Below, piece by piece: positions 33,117-41,922 of a DNA stretch of 64,000 nt (position 1 is the stretch's first letter; every line of letters begins with the position of its first letter). The notes under the pieces are model-generated. The model worked only from the letters and a program-made list of their open reading frames with translations, searched no databases and was not told the origin of the DNA. Where the stretch lies: NCBI RefSeq assembly GCF_004745645.1, contig NZ_SRMB01000004.1, positions 465,593 to 529,592 on the forward strand, read 5' to 3'. Source of the stretch: Hymenobacter metallicola. Lineage in GTDB: Bacteria > Bacteroidota > Bacteroidia > Cytophagales > Hymenobacteraceae. A program made the translations under genes and the position numbers.

Positions 33117-34544
33117 ATGCTTCGCTTTTCCTCTTTCTCTGTTTCTGCTCTTTCCCTGCTGCTGAGCCTGACGCTCAGCAGTGGCTGCCAGCGGGTGCCC
33201 CAGGCCAGCACGGCCGCCACCACCGGCGCCGCCTTCTGGCTGACCAACCCGGATAAGTCGGCCCTGTTTCAGGCCCAGGCCCGCCCGGCCTGGACCACCG
33301 ACCAGCCCACCGGGGCCGTGATAGAGGTAGACGAGAAACAGACTTTTCAGCCCATCGACGGCTTCGGCTACTGCCTCACCGGCGGCTCGGCCGAGCTGCT
33401 GCACCGCATGGGTGCGGCCGAGCGCAAGGCCCTGCTCCGGGAGCTGTTTGCCACCGACGGCACCAATATCGGCGTGAGCTACCTCCGCCTGAGCATCGGG
33501 GCTTCCGACCTCGATGCCCAGGTTTTTAGCTACAACGATTTGCCCGCCGGCCAGACCGACCCCCAACTCGAGAAGTTCAGCCTGGCCCCCGACCAGCCCC
33601 ACCTGATTCCGGTCCTCAAGGAAATTCTGACCATCAACCCCAAGATTCTGCTGCTCGGCTCGCCCTGGTCGCCCCCGACCTGGATGAAAACCAACGGCAA
33701 CTCGAAAGGCGGCTCTTTGAAGCCCGAATTCTACGACGCCTACGCCCGCTATTTCGTCAAGTACGTGCAGGGCATGCAGGCCGAGGGCATCCGTATCGAC
33801 GCCATTACGGTGCAGAACGAGCCCCTGCACCCGGGCAACAACCCCAGCCTGCTAATGCTGGCCGAACAACAGGCCGAGTTCGTGAAAAAGCACCTGGGAC
33901 CGGCTTTCGCGAAAGCCAGGCTCAACACGAAAATCATCGTGTATGACCACAACTGCGACAAGCCCGAGTACCCCATCACCATTCTCAACGACCCCGAGGC
34001 CAAGAAGTACGTCGATGGCTCGGCCTTCCACATGTACGCCGGGCAGATTGACGCCCTGAGCAAGGTGCACGATGCCCACCCCGACAAGAACCTCTACTTC
34101 ACGGAGCAGTGGGTAGGCTCGAAAAGCAAGTTTGCGGAAAATGTGCCCTGGCACGTGCGCACTCTCATCATCGGGGCTACCCGCAACTGGAGCCGCACGG
34201 TGCTGGAGTGGAACCTGGCCGCCGACCCCCAGCAGAACCCCCACACGCCCGGGGGCTGCACCGAGTGCCGCGGCGCCCTGACCCTGGACGGCAACAACGT
34301 GACCCGCGAAGACGCCTACTACATCATTGCCCACGCCAGCAAGTTTGCCCGCCCCGGCTCGGTACGCATCGGCTCCACCTTGCCCGACAAGCTGCCCAAC
34401 GTGGCCTTCAAAGCTCCCAACGGCGACAAGGTACTGGTGGTGCAGAATGACAGCCCCACGGCCCAGACCTTCCACGTGCGCCAGGCCGGAAAGGCCTTTG
34501 CTACCACGCTGCCGGCCGGTGGCGTCGGGACCTACGTGTGGTAA
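33117..34544 (+). CDS. GH30 family glycoside hydrolase, lipoprotein (first copy)
   Basis: A 475-residue surface or periplasmic retaining glycosidase. ATG 33117 starts a lipoprotein signal (LLSLTLSSGC); an upstream start lies in the leader hairpin region. GH30 landmarks are IDGFGYCLTGGSA, LRLSIGASDLDA, GSPWSPPTWMKTN, the acid/base in TVQNEP (Glu235), and the nucleophile in YFTEQW (Glu330). The C-terminal 60 residues form the side beta-domain. GH30 subfamily 1 and 3 enzymes split beta-glucosyl ceramide or beta-1,6-glucan; beta-1,6-glucan is the likely target in a SusC/D locus. About half of the residues agree with the second GH30 of the locus by eye. Confidence 0.9.
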   Translation: MLRFSSFSVSALSLLLSLTLSSGCQRVPQASTAATTGAAFWLTNPDKSALFQAQARPAWTTDQPTGAVIEVDEKQTFQPIDGFGYCLTGGSAELLHRMGAAERKALLRELFATDGTNIGVSYLRLSIGASDLDAQVFSYNDLPAGQTDPQLEKFSLAPDQPHLIPVLKEILTINPKILLLGSPWSPPTWMKTNGNSKGGSLKPEFYDAYARYFVKYVQGMQAEGIRIDAITVQNEPLHPGNNPSLLMLAEQQAEFVKKHLGPAFAKARLNTKIIVYDHNCDKPEYPITILNDPEAKKYVDGSAFHMYAGQIDALSKVHDAHPDKNLYFTEQWVGSKSKFAENVPWHVRTLIIGATRNWSRTVLEWNLAADPQQNPHTPGGCTECRGALTLDGNNVTREDAYYIIAHASKFARPGSVRIGSTLPDKLPNVAFKAPNGDKVLVVQNDSPTAQTFHVRQAGKAFATTLPAGGVGTYVW

Positions 34545-34595
34545 GCGCCCTGACTTGATCCAACCTTTTTTCTCACACTCTATTTCAAAATTCCC

Positions 34596-35705
34596 ATGAA
34601 GAAACTCTTTACTCTCTCTGCATTGGCCGCGCTGACGGCGGCTTCCCTGACGGCTCAGGCCCAGATAACGGTGGATGGCACCCTGAGCCCGGCCGAAATC
34701 GGGACGGGCACGGGCAAGTACCAGCTCATGGGCACCTACACCGGCGCGCACTCGGCCGCCGACCGGGGCCTGAAGGCCCTGTACATGGGCACTACGGCCA
34801 CCACGCTCAACATCATGGTGGTGGCCTCGCCCGAGAAAGGTGACTACAACGCCCTGCTGCTCTACCTGGATGCGCCCAACAAAACGGGCGTGGCGGCCGG
34901 CACCCGCCTGGCCGGGGGCTCCGACAACTCCTCGCAGTTCCGCAGCCAGCCCACCCTGGACATGCCCGTGGACTACGGCTTCCGCCTGACGGTTTCGCCC
35001 CTGGCCGGCACCGATGCCAACGCCTACCACAGCAAGATTGACTTTACGGCAGCCGTCAACAGCGCGGGCAAATTCCCGGACGTGTACCTGGGCTCGACCA
35101 ACAAAACCGGCACGGCTTTCACCGTAACGGATGCCAACAGCGGCATTGTGGGAGCCAAAGTATCCTTCAAAACCAGCGCCACGGGCAGCGTGGCGGCCAA
35201 CACCACCACGGGCTGGGAAATCGAATACCCGCTCTCAGTACTGGGCGGGGCCACGGCCAACGACCTGTTTCGGGTGATGGTGGCCTACGTGGGCGACAAT
35301 GCCGAGTTCCATTCCGACGTGCTGCCCCAGATTACGGGCCAGGCCACAGCCCTGGGCGCCGACCCCAACTTCACGACTATTCCCGGCAACCAGAGCTATA
35401 CCTATCAGGTAGGCGTGGGCGTGCTGGCCAGCCGCTCCTCGGCTGAGGCCCTGCAGGCGGCAGCCTACCCCAACCCCGTGGCCGCTACCAGCCGCCTGGC
35501 TTACCACGTGCCCGCCGCCGCTGCCGTAGCCGTAGACGTGTACAACAGCCTGGGCCAGAAAGTACTGAACCTGCTCAATGATGCGCAGGCCGCCGGGGCC
35601 CACACGGTAGCCCTGAGCCCCTTGCGCCAGCTTACGGCCGGCTCTTACCTCGTGACGCTGCGCGTTGGCTCCCAGCTGAGCACCCACCGGGTCGTGGTGG
35701 AATAA
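34596..35705 (+). CDS. T9SS-secreted protein of the glycan locus, possible glycan-binding
   Basis: A 369-residue protein with a signal peptide (MKKLFTLSALAALTAASL, cleavage after AQA), a beta-rich body (residues about 25-275), and a T9SS sorting domain (AYPNPVAATSRLAYHVP, VDVYNSLGQKV, LTAGSYLVTLRVG, STHRVVVE) at 285-369. The body begins TVDGTLSPAEIGTGTGKYQL and includes LNIMVVASPEKGDYNALLLYLDAP, reminiscent of CBM9/DOMON-like domains that bind sugars, but I cannot assign a family. Placed between two GH30 genes in the same operon, it is a good candidate for a surface glycan-binding protein secreted by T9SS instead of a SusE/F lipoprotein. Confidence 0.7.
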   Translation: MKKLFTLSALAALTAASLTAQAQITVDGTLSPAEIGTGTGKYQLMGTYTGAHSAADRGLKALYMGTTATTLNIMVVASPEKGDYNALLLYLDAPNKTGVAAGTRLAGGSDNSSQFRSQPTLDMPVDYGFRLTVSPLAGTDANAYHSKIDFTAAVNSAGKFPDVYLGSTNKTGTAFTVTDANSGIVGAKVSFKTSATGSVAANTTTGWEIEYPLSVLGGATANDLFRVMVAYVGDNAEFHSDVLPQITGQATALGADPNFTTIPGNQSYTYQVGVGVLASRSSAEALQAAAYPNPVAATSRLAYHVPAAAAVAVDVYNSLGQKVLNLLNDAQAAGAHTVALSPLRQLTAGSYLVTLRVGSQLSTHRVVVE

Positions 35706-35729
35706 CACCGGCTCCCAACTCCTGATTCA

Positions 35730-35758
35730 GGCCCGGCTGCTACCGGCCGGGCCCTTTT
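35730..35758 (+). terminator. hairpin with short T-run inside the glycan locus
   Basis: GGCCCGGC (35730-35737) pairs with GCCGGGCC (35746-35753), followed by CTTTT. A weak terminator or attenuator between the T9SS gene and the second GH30 gene. Confidence 0.6.
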
Positions 35759-35772
35759 CCCCTGATTCTGCT

Positions 35773-37272
35773 ATGAACTTCTCCCCCGCTATTTCCCGCT
35801 ACTTCCGCCACGGCCTCAGCTTGCTGCTGCTGCCCGCCATGCTCCTGACGCACTGCACCTCCAGCAAGGAAGACACACCCGCGCCGGGCGGGGGCGGCGG
35901 TACGGGTGGCGGCGGCGGCGGGGGCAACCCGCCCGCTACCGGCCCTTCCCAGGTAGCGCTGTGGCTTACCACGCCCGACCAGGCGGCCCTGTTTCAGAAA
36001 AGCACGCTGACGCTGAATTTTCAGACCCCGGCCAGCTCCAACCCCACCATTATTGTCGATACCACCAAGACGTATCAGAGCATCGACGGCTTCGGCTACA
36101 CCCTCACGGGCGGCAGTGCCACGCTGATGAGCCAGCTGAGCGCCTCCACGCGCACGGCTCTGGTGAAGGAATTGTTTGCCACCGACGAAAACAACATCGG
36201 CACCAGCTACCTGCGCATCAGCATCGGGGCCTCCGACCTGGACGCCAAGCCCTTTACCTACGACGATTTGGCGGGCGGACAGACCGACCCGACCCTGGCG
36301 CAGTTCAGCATCGCGCCCGACAAGGCGGCCCTGATTCCGGTGCTCAAGGAAATTCTGGCCGTTAACCCCACGATTAAGATTCTGGGCTCCCCGTGGTCGG
36401 CCCCGGCCTGGATGAAATCCAACAACAGCCTGAAGGGCGGCTCCCTCAAGCCCGAGTACTACGCCGTCTACGCCGATTACTTCGTGAAGTACCTCAAGGC
36501 CATGCAAGCCGAGGGCATCACCCTGGACGCTATTACGATTCAGAATGAACCCCTGAACCCCGACAACAACCCGAGTATGTACATGACGGCGCTGGAGCAG
36601 TCGTCCTTTATCAAAAACAACCTGGGGCCGGCCCTGCGCGCGGCCGGGCTGACGACCAAGATTATTCTCTACGACCACAACACCGACCGGACCGACTACC
36701 CGCTGACCATTCTGGCAGATGCGGCCACGGCCCAGTACGTGGATGGGTCGGCCTTCCACCTCTATGCTGGCAGCATCAACGCCCTGACCACGGTGCACAA
36801 TGCTTACCCGACGAAGGGCGTGTACTTTACCGAGCAGTGGATTGGCGGCCCGGGCAACTTTGCCGGGGACTTTGGCTGGCACATCAGCAACCTGATTATC
36901 GGCGCTACCCGCAACTGGAGCAAGAACGTGCTGGAGTGGAACCTGGCCGCCGACCAGAACTACGGTCCCCACACCGACGGCGGCTGCTCGACCTGCCTGG
37001 GCGCGCTGACCATCAACGGCAACAGCGTTATTCGCAACACGGCTTTCTACATCATTGCCCACGCCAGCAAGTTTGTGCGGCCCGGCTCGGTGCGCATCGA
37101 TACCAACGTGCCCAGCAACCTGACCAACGTGGCCTTCAAAAACCCGGCGGGCAAGAAGGTGCTCATCGTGCAGAATACCAGCAGCCAGGCCCAAACCTTC
37201 GACATTCAATACCGCGGCAAGGCCGTCAGCACCACGCTGAGCGCCGGGGCCGTGGGCACCTACGTCTGGTAG
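35773..37272 (+). CDS. GH30 family glycoside hydrolase, lipoprotein (second copy)
   Basis: A 499-residue lipoprotein: signal ending MLLTHCTSS (Cys28), a Gly-rich linker (GGGGGTGGGGGGG near residues 40-52), then the GH30 (beta/alpha)8 and side beta-domain. Landmarks: IDGFGYTLTGGSA, LRISIGASDLDA, GSPWSAPAWMKSN, acid/base in TIQNEP (Glu259), nucleophile in YFTEQW (Glu354). It is a close relative of the 33117 gene, so the locus has a GH30 duplication with an unrelated T9SS gene between the copies. Probably beta-1,6-glucanase or beta-glucosidase, anchored at the surface by the long linker. Confidence 0.9.
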   Translation: MNFSPAISRYFRHGLSLLLLPAMLLTHCTSSKEDTPAPGGGGGTGGGGGGGNPPATGPSQVALWLTTPDQAALFQKSTLTLNFQTPASSNPTIIVDTTKTYQSIDGFGYTLTGGSATLMSQLSASTRTALVKELFATDENNIGTSYLRISIGASDLDAKPFTYDDLAGGQTDPTLAQFSIAPDKAALIPVLKEILAVNPTIKILGSPWSAPAWMKSNNSLKGGSLKPEYYAVYADYFVKYLKAMQAEGITLDAITIQNEPLNPDNNPSMYMTALEQSSFIKNNLGPALRAAGLTTKIILYDHNTDRTDYPLTILADAATAQYVDGSAFHLYAGSINALTTVHNAYPTKGVYFTEQWIGGPGNFAGDFGWHISNLIIGATRNWSKNVLEWNLAADQNYGPHTDGGCSTCLGALTINGNSVIRNTAFYIIAHASKFVRPGSVRIDTNVPSNLTNVAFKNPAGKKVLIVQNTSSQAQTFDIQYRGKAVSTTLSAGAVGTYVW

Positions 37273-37402
37273 GCTGCCACCCTTTTCTACCACTTTTTTC
37301 CGCTTTCCACTTTCCCTGTTCTCCGCCCCTCCGCTCCCCCTACACACACCTGTTCTTCGCTCTGTCTCTCCTTTTTTTTCACAACCAAAATTCCCACAGA
37401 AC

Positions 37403-39532
37403 ATGAACAAGACTACCTTTTTAGCGGGTGCGGCGCGGCAGCTACGCACGGCGCTGGTACTGGCCGCCGGCCTAGCCCTGGGCCAGCAGGCCGCGGCCCA
37501 AAGCTTTCTGCGGGCCGACGGGCAGCGCATCGTCAATGCCAGCAACCAGGAAGTAATCCTGAACGGCATGAACCTGGGCAACTGGGCCGTGCAGGAAGGC
37601 TACATGATGAAAGTGGGCTGGCCTGGGGCCACGATAAACGGCGCCACGAAGCAGACGCAGGGCGCGGTAAAAAAGAGCCTCTACAACGCGGGTATGAGCG
37701 ACGCGGCCGTGGAAACCTTCTACCAGAACTACCGCGCCAATTTCATTACCAAGCCCGACATCGACTACATCGCCTCGAAAGGGTTCAACTGCATTCGCCT
37801 GCCCCTGCACTACGAGCTGTTTCTGACGCCGAGCCAGCGGGCCGTGCGCAACAGCGTGATGCGCGGCACCGTGAGCTACGACTCCTACGTGAGCCAGCTC
37901 ACGGGCTGGTACAACGCCAATCAGCTCTTCGTGGACCCGGCCAACATGGCGGCCCTGAGCATGATTGATAACACCCTAGCTTGGGCCCAGGCCAACAACA
38001 TGTACGTGGTACTCGACATGCACGCCGTGCCCGGCTCCCAGGGCACCGACGCCAACATTGCCGACCAGATTGTGGCCAATGACCTCTGGAACCGCCAGAT
38101 CAACCAGGACGTGCTCAACCGGCTGTGGTCGTTCATCTCCACCCGCTACAAGAACGACTCGCGGGTGGCTATGTACGACCTGATCAACGAGCCCAACAAC
38201 TACCCCAGCAACCAGAAAATCCACGACGTATTTCAGCGCCTGATTACCACCATCCGCAACCAGGGCGACAACCACCTGATCCTGGTGGAGGGCAACGGCT
38301 GGGGCAACGACTACAACTACCTGGAGCCGTTTACCTTTTCCAACCGCTCCAACCTGGTGTATAACTCGCACCGCTACAGCGGCACAGGCTACGAAATGGA
38401 CAACGGCGTGAACTCGACCGGGGGCGGGCCCAACGACCTGCGCTTTATCGGCAACCTGCGCAATTTCCGCTCGACCCACAACGTGCCGATCTGGATTGGG
38501 GAAACCGGCGAAAACTCCGATACCTGGATGCGCGACGCGGCCAAAAACCTCAACTCGGTGGGCATCGGCTGGTGTCACTGGACCTACAAGCGCTTCGAGG
38601 ACCGCAGCAACCCGGCCTTTATGCACATCAACCCGCCCTACGTGGTGGATGGCCCCGCCGGCCTGAATCAGGTGCTGACCAACATTCGCTTCGCCAACTG
38701 CGTGCCCAACACGACCGTGGCGGCCGTGTCGCCGAATCAGAACGGCATCATCAACTACCCCGGCGGCGGCAACTACAACGGCACTTCTACCACGCCATCC
38801 GGGCCGGCCATTGGGCGCATCTACCAGATCAGCTCCAAGAACGGCGGCAAAACCCTGGAAGTCTCGGCCAACTCTACCGCCAACGGCGGCCGGGTGCAGC
38901 AGTGGGCCTGGGCCGGGGCAGCCAGCCAGAAGTGGAAGCTCGTCGACGCCGGCGGCGGCTACGTGCGCATCGTGAACCTGAACAGCAACAAAAGCCTCGA
39001 CGTGGCTGGCCCCAGCACCGCCGACGGCGCCCTGACCCACCAGTGGGACTGGCTGAGCCAGGACAGCCAATACTGGCAGATCATCGGCAACGGCGACGGT
39101 ACTTACCGCATCATCAACAAGTACAGCGGCAAGGCCCTGGACGTGCAGAACAACTCCACCGCCGACGGCGCCGCCGTGCACCAGTGGACCTATGGCGGCG
39201 GCGACAACCAACGCTGGTGGTTCTCCGACCAGGGCGCGGCCCGCGCGGTGCTGACTACGGCCAGCGCCGCCGTGGATGCCCGCCTGGAGCTGTACCCCAC
39301 TACGGTGGCTTCGGAACTTCGCTTCGAGTATACTGCCGACCAGTCGCACAGCGTTCAGGTACAGGTGGTTGACGTGCTGGGCAAAACGGTACTGCAACAA
39401 CCCGCCAGCCCGGTGCATGCCGGCCTGAATACCTTCTCTTTCAATGTAGCCACGCTGCCGACGGGCATGTATGTGCTGCGCCTGGGTACGCCCGAAGGCC
39501 AGCTGCAGCGCCGCCTGGTCATCAGCCACTAG
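37403..39532 (+). CDS. GH5 family glucanase with ricin-type lectin and T9SS sorting domain
   Basis: A 709-residue secreted enzyme: signal peptide ending near QAAAQS, GH5 catalytic domain (about 33-440) with LNGMNLGNWAVQEGYM, FNCIRLPLHYELF, VVLDMHAVPGSQG, the acid/base in YDLINEPNN (Glu263) and the nucleophile in WIGETGENSD (Glu367), followed by a ricin-B/CBM13-like domain (about 468-610, three QW-type repeats such as GGRVQQWAW), then a T9SS domain (about 628-709, LPTGMYVLRLG). The GH5 part resembles fungal exo-beta-1,3-glucanase-type GH5. It probably attacks beta-glucan outside the cell. Upstream is a pyrimidine-rich leader of 130 bases. Confidence 0.9.
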   Translation: MNKTTFLAGAARQLRTALVLAAGLALGQQAAAQSFLRADGQRIVNASNQEVILNGMNLGNWAVQEGYMMKVGWPGATINGATKQTQGAVKKSLYNAGMSDAAVETFYQNYRANFITKPDIDYIASKGFNCIRLPLHYELFLTPSQRAVRNSVMRGTVSYDSYVSQLTGWYNANQLFVDPANMAALSMIDNTLAWAQANNMYVVLDMHAVPGSQGTDANIADQIVANDLWNRQINQDVLNRLWSFISTRYKNDSRVAMYDLINEPNNYPSNQKIHDVFQRLITTIRNQGDNHLILVEGNGWGNDYNYLEPFTFSNRSNLVYNSHRYSGTGYEMDNGVNSTGGGPNDLRFIGNLRNFRSTHNVPIWIGETGENSDTWMRDAAKNLNSVGIGWCHWTYKRFEDRSNPAFMHINPPYVVDGPAGLNQVLTNIRFANCVPNTTVAAVSPNQNGIINYPGGGNYNGTSTTPSGPAIGRIYQISSKNGGKTLEVSANSTANGGRVQQWAWAGAASQKWKLVDAGGGYVRIVNLNSNKSLDVAGPSTADGALTHQWDWLSQDSQYWQIIGNGDGTYRIINKYSGKALDVQNNSTADGAAVHQWTYGGGDNQRWWFSDQGAARAVLTTASAAVDARLELYPTTVASELRFEYTADQSHSVQVQVVDVLGKTVLQQPASPVHAGLNTFSFNVATLPTGMYVLRLGTPEGQLQRRLVISH

Positions 39533-39545
39533 CCTGATTCCCCAC

Positions 39546-39582
39546 ATACGACCGGTCGGCTGCCCGGGCCGGCCGGTCGTAT
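39546..39582 (+). promoter_or_regulatory. intercistronic hairpin before the third GH30 gene
   Basis: ATACGACCGG (39546-39555) pairs with CCGGTCGTAT (39573-39582), with further GC pairing inside the 17-base loop. No T-run follows. Third hairpin between genes of this locus. Confidence 0.6.
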
Positions 39583-39614
39583 ACAGCGGATCTATCCGCC
39601 TTTATTTCATTCTT

Positions 39615-41093
39615 ATGCTCAACAAGTTCCTCCCCTCTCTTGCTCTTCTGACGGCGCTCGGCGTAGGCAGTGCCGCCGCTCAGAAGGCTGCCAACCCGGC
39701 CCGCAACTTTACCGCCTACTCCGTAGCCGGCAAAAAAGCCCAGGTCTATACCACTGCGGCCAACACCAACCAGCGCCTGGCGGCCGGCGAAGCCCTGTCG
39801 TTCAAGCCCATGCCCCAACCTCTGGAAACGGAGGTTTGCGTGTTTGTGGACCCCACCAAAACCTTCCAGTCGGTGCTCGGCATCGGCGGGGCTCTCACGG
39901 ACGCGGCGGCCGAAACCTACGCCAAGCTGAGCAAGGACCAGCAGCAGGAGTTTATGCAGGCCTACTACAGCCCCACCAAGGGCATTGGCTACACCCTGGC
40001 CCGCACCCCCATTGCCAGCTCCGACTTCAGCACCGCGCCCTACGACTACGTGGCCGACAAGGACGAGAGCCTGAAAACCTTCAGCGTCAAGCACGACGAG
40101 CAGTACCGCATTCCCTTCATCAAGCAGGCCATTGCCGCCGCCGGCGGCAAGCTAACCATGTACGTGGCCCCCTGGAGCCCCCCGGCCTGGATGAAGGACA
40201 ACAGCAACCGCCTCAAGGGCGGCAAGCTGCTGCCCCAATACCGCCAGACCTGGGCCGACCACTACGTCAAGTTCATTAAGGAGTACGAGCGCCAGGGCAT
40301 CCCGATCTGGGGGTTGAGCACCCAGAACGAGCCCATGGCCGTGCAGAAGTGGGAGTCCTGCCTGTTTACGGCCACCGAAGAGCGCGACTTTATCAAGGAA
40401 TACCTGGGCCCCACGCTGAAGAAAAGCGGCCTGGGTGACCGGAAACTCATTGCCTGGGACCACAACCGCGACCAGGTGTACCAGCGCGCCAGCACCATTC
40501 TCGACGACCCCAAGGCCGCTCAGTACGTGTGGGGCGTGGGCTACCACTGGTACGAAACCTGGACCGGCAGCGGCATGATGTTCGACAACGTGCGCCGCGT
40601 GCGTGAAACCTACCCCGACAAGAACCTGCTGCTCACCGAGGCCTGCATCGAGAAGTTCGACTTCAACAAAGTGAACGACTGGGCGCTGGGCGAGAAGTAC
40701 GGCATGTCGATGATTAACGACTTCAACAACGGCAACGTGGGCTGGACCGACTGGAACATCCTGCTCGACGAAAACGGCGGCCCCAACCACGTCAAGAACT
40801 ACTGCTACGCCCCGCTCATCGGCGACACTCGCACCGGCAAGCTGATCTACACCAACATTTACTACTACATCGGCCACTTTTCCAAGTTCATCCGCCCCGG
40901 GGCCAAGCGCATCGTCAGCGCCTCCAACCGGGACCACCTGAGCACCACCGCCTTCCTCAACACCGACGGCAAAGTGGCCGTGGTGGTCATGAACGACGGC
41001 GACCAGGCCCAGAACTTCAACCTCTGGATGCAGGGCCAAGCCGCCGCCGTAAGCAGCCAGCCCCACTCCATCATGACGCTGGTTATCAACTAA
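39615..41093 (+). CDS. GH30 family glycoside hydrolase (third, divergent copy)
   Basis: A 492-residue secreted GH30 enzyme with a cleavable signal (MLNKFLPSLALLTALGVGSA). The ATG 39615 is chosen; an open frame reaches 39471 but would overlap the GH5 gene and cross the hairpin. Landmarks: VLGIGGALTDAAAETYAKL, TLARTPIASSDFS, APWSPPAWMKDNSNRLKGG, acid/base in STQNEP (Glu239), nucleophile in LLTEAC (Glu342). It differs clearly from the two earlier GH30 copies and looks like the glucosylceramidase/beta-glucosidase-type GH30 (subfamily 1 or 3). It likely completes hydrolysis of released oligosaccharides in the periplasm. Confidence 0.92.
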   Translation: MLNKFLPSLALLTALGVGSAAAQKAANPARNFTAYSVAGKKAQVYTTAANTNQRLAAGEALSFKPMPQPLETEVCVFVDPTKTFQSVLGIGGALTDAAAETYAKLSKDQQQEFMQAYYSPTKGIGYTLARTPIASSDFSTAPYDYVADKDESLKTFSVKHDEQYRIPFIKQAIAAAGGKLTMYVAPWSPPAWMKDNSNRLKGGKLLPQYRQTWADHYVKFIKEYERQGIPIWGLSTQNEPMAVQKWESCLFTATEERDFIKEYLGPTLKKSGLGDRKLIAWDHNRDQVYQRASTILDDPKAAQYVWGVGYHWYETWTGSGMMFDNVRRVRETYPDKNLLLTEACIEKFDFNKVNDWALGEKYGMSMINDFNNGNVGWTDWNILLDENGGPNHVKNYCYAPLIGDTRTGKLIYTNIYYYIGHFSKFIRPGAKRIVSASNRDHLSTTAFLNTDGKVAVVVMNDGDQAQNFNLWMQGQAAAVSSQPHSIMTLVIN

Positions 41094-41122
41094 TCGGCGG
41101 CATTTTATTTCTGTAGCTCGGC

Positions 41123-41881
41123 ATGAACACCCTCTTTCGCACCTGGAAAGCCGCCTGCCAGGGCCGCGGCCACGCCTTGCTGCTGGCCGTAGCCGTAGCC
41201 CTGGCCCTGCCGCTGGCGGCTGCGGCCCAGCAAGCCCCCAAAGCAGCTCCCGACGACTGGGCCTTTCTGGAACGCTACGCCGCCGCCAACAAGCGGCTGT
41301 CCGCCCCCAAAGCCACTCCGGCCCGGGTGGTCATCATCGGCAACTCCATCACCGAAGGCTGGGTCAAGACCGACTCGGCCTTCTTTGCGGGTAAGCCCTA
41401 TGAGTATATCGGCCGGGGCATCAGTGGGCAAGCCACGGGGCAAACCCTGCTCCGCTTCCGGCAGGATGTAGTGGAGTTGCGCCCCGCCGTGGTGGTCCTG
41501 ATTGTGGGCACCAACGACGTGGCCGAAAACCGGGGCCCCTACGAGCCCCAACGCACGATGGGCAACATCATGTCGATGGCCGAGCTGGCCCGGGCCCATG
41601 GCATCCGGGTAGTGCTGGCCTCGGTGCTGCCCGCTACTGACTTCTGGTGGCGCAAGGGGCTGAATCCGGCGCCCAAAATCGTGGCCCTGAACAAGCAGCT
41701 CAAAGCTTACGCCGACCAGCAGCGCTTCGTCTACCTCGACTTTCACTCGGCCATGGCCGATGAGCAGCAGGGCCTGCGCAAGGTGTACGGCGAAGACGGC
41801 GTGCATCCCAACCTAGCCGGCTACCGCGTAATGGAACCCCTGCTCAACCAGGCAGTGGCCCAGGCCCTGAAGCGGAAATAG
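41123..41881 (+). CDS. SGNH/GDSL hydrolase
   Basis: A 252-residue secreted esterase-type protein with an N-terminal hydrophobic signal (HALLLAVAVALALPLAAAAQ). Blocks: VVIIGNSITEGW near residues 70-81 (catalytic Ser), RGISGQATGQTLLRF (block II Gly), LIVGTNDVAENRG (block III Asn), and EDGVHPNLAGY (block V Asp-x-x-His). Such enzymes in glycan loci remove acetyl or other ester groups. Its place 29 bases after the third GH30 and 41 before the sugar transporter supports a deacylation role in the same pathway. Confidence 0.88.
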   Translation: MNTLFRTWKAACQGRGHALLLAVAVALALPLAAAAQQAPKAAPDDWAFLERYAAANKRLSAPKATPARVVIIGNSITEGWVKTDSAFFAGKPYEYIGRGISGQATGQTLLRFRQDVVELRPAVVVLIVGTNDVAENRGPYEPQRTMGNIMSMAELARAHGIRVVLASVLPATDFWWRKGLNPAPKIVALNKQLKAYADQQRFVYLDFHSAMADEQQGLRKVYGEDGVHPNLAGYRVMEPLLNQAVAQALKRK

Positions 41882-41922
41882 CCTTCCGCCTTACCTTTTT
41901 CTCTCCCTTATTTTCATTTCGT

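Noticed and set aside
35900..35935. G-rich run in the second GH30 gene as a phase-variable tract
   Set aside because: It is broken by other bases and encodes a Gly linker typical of lipoproteins.
39471..39614. 48-codon extension of the third GH30 gene
   Set aside because: It overlaps the end of the GH5 gene and crosses an intercistronic hairpin; the signal peptide begins at 39615.
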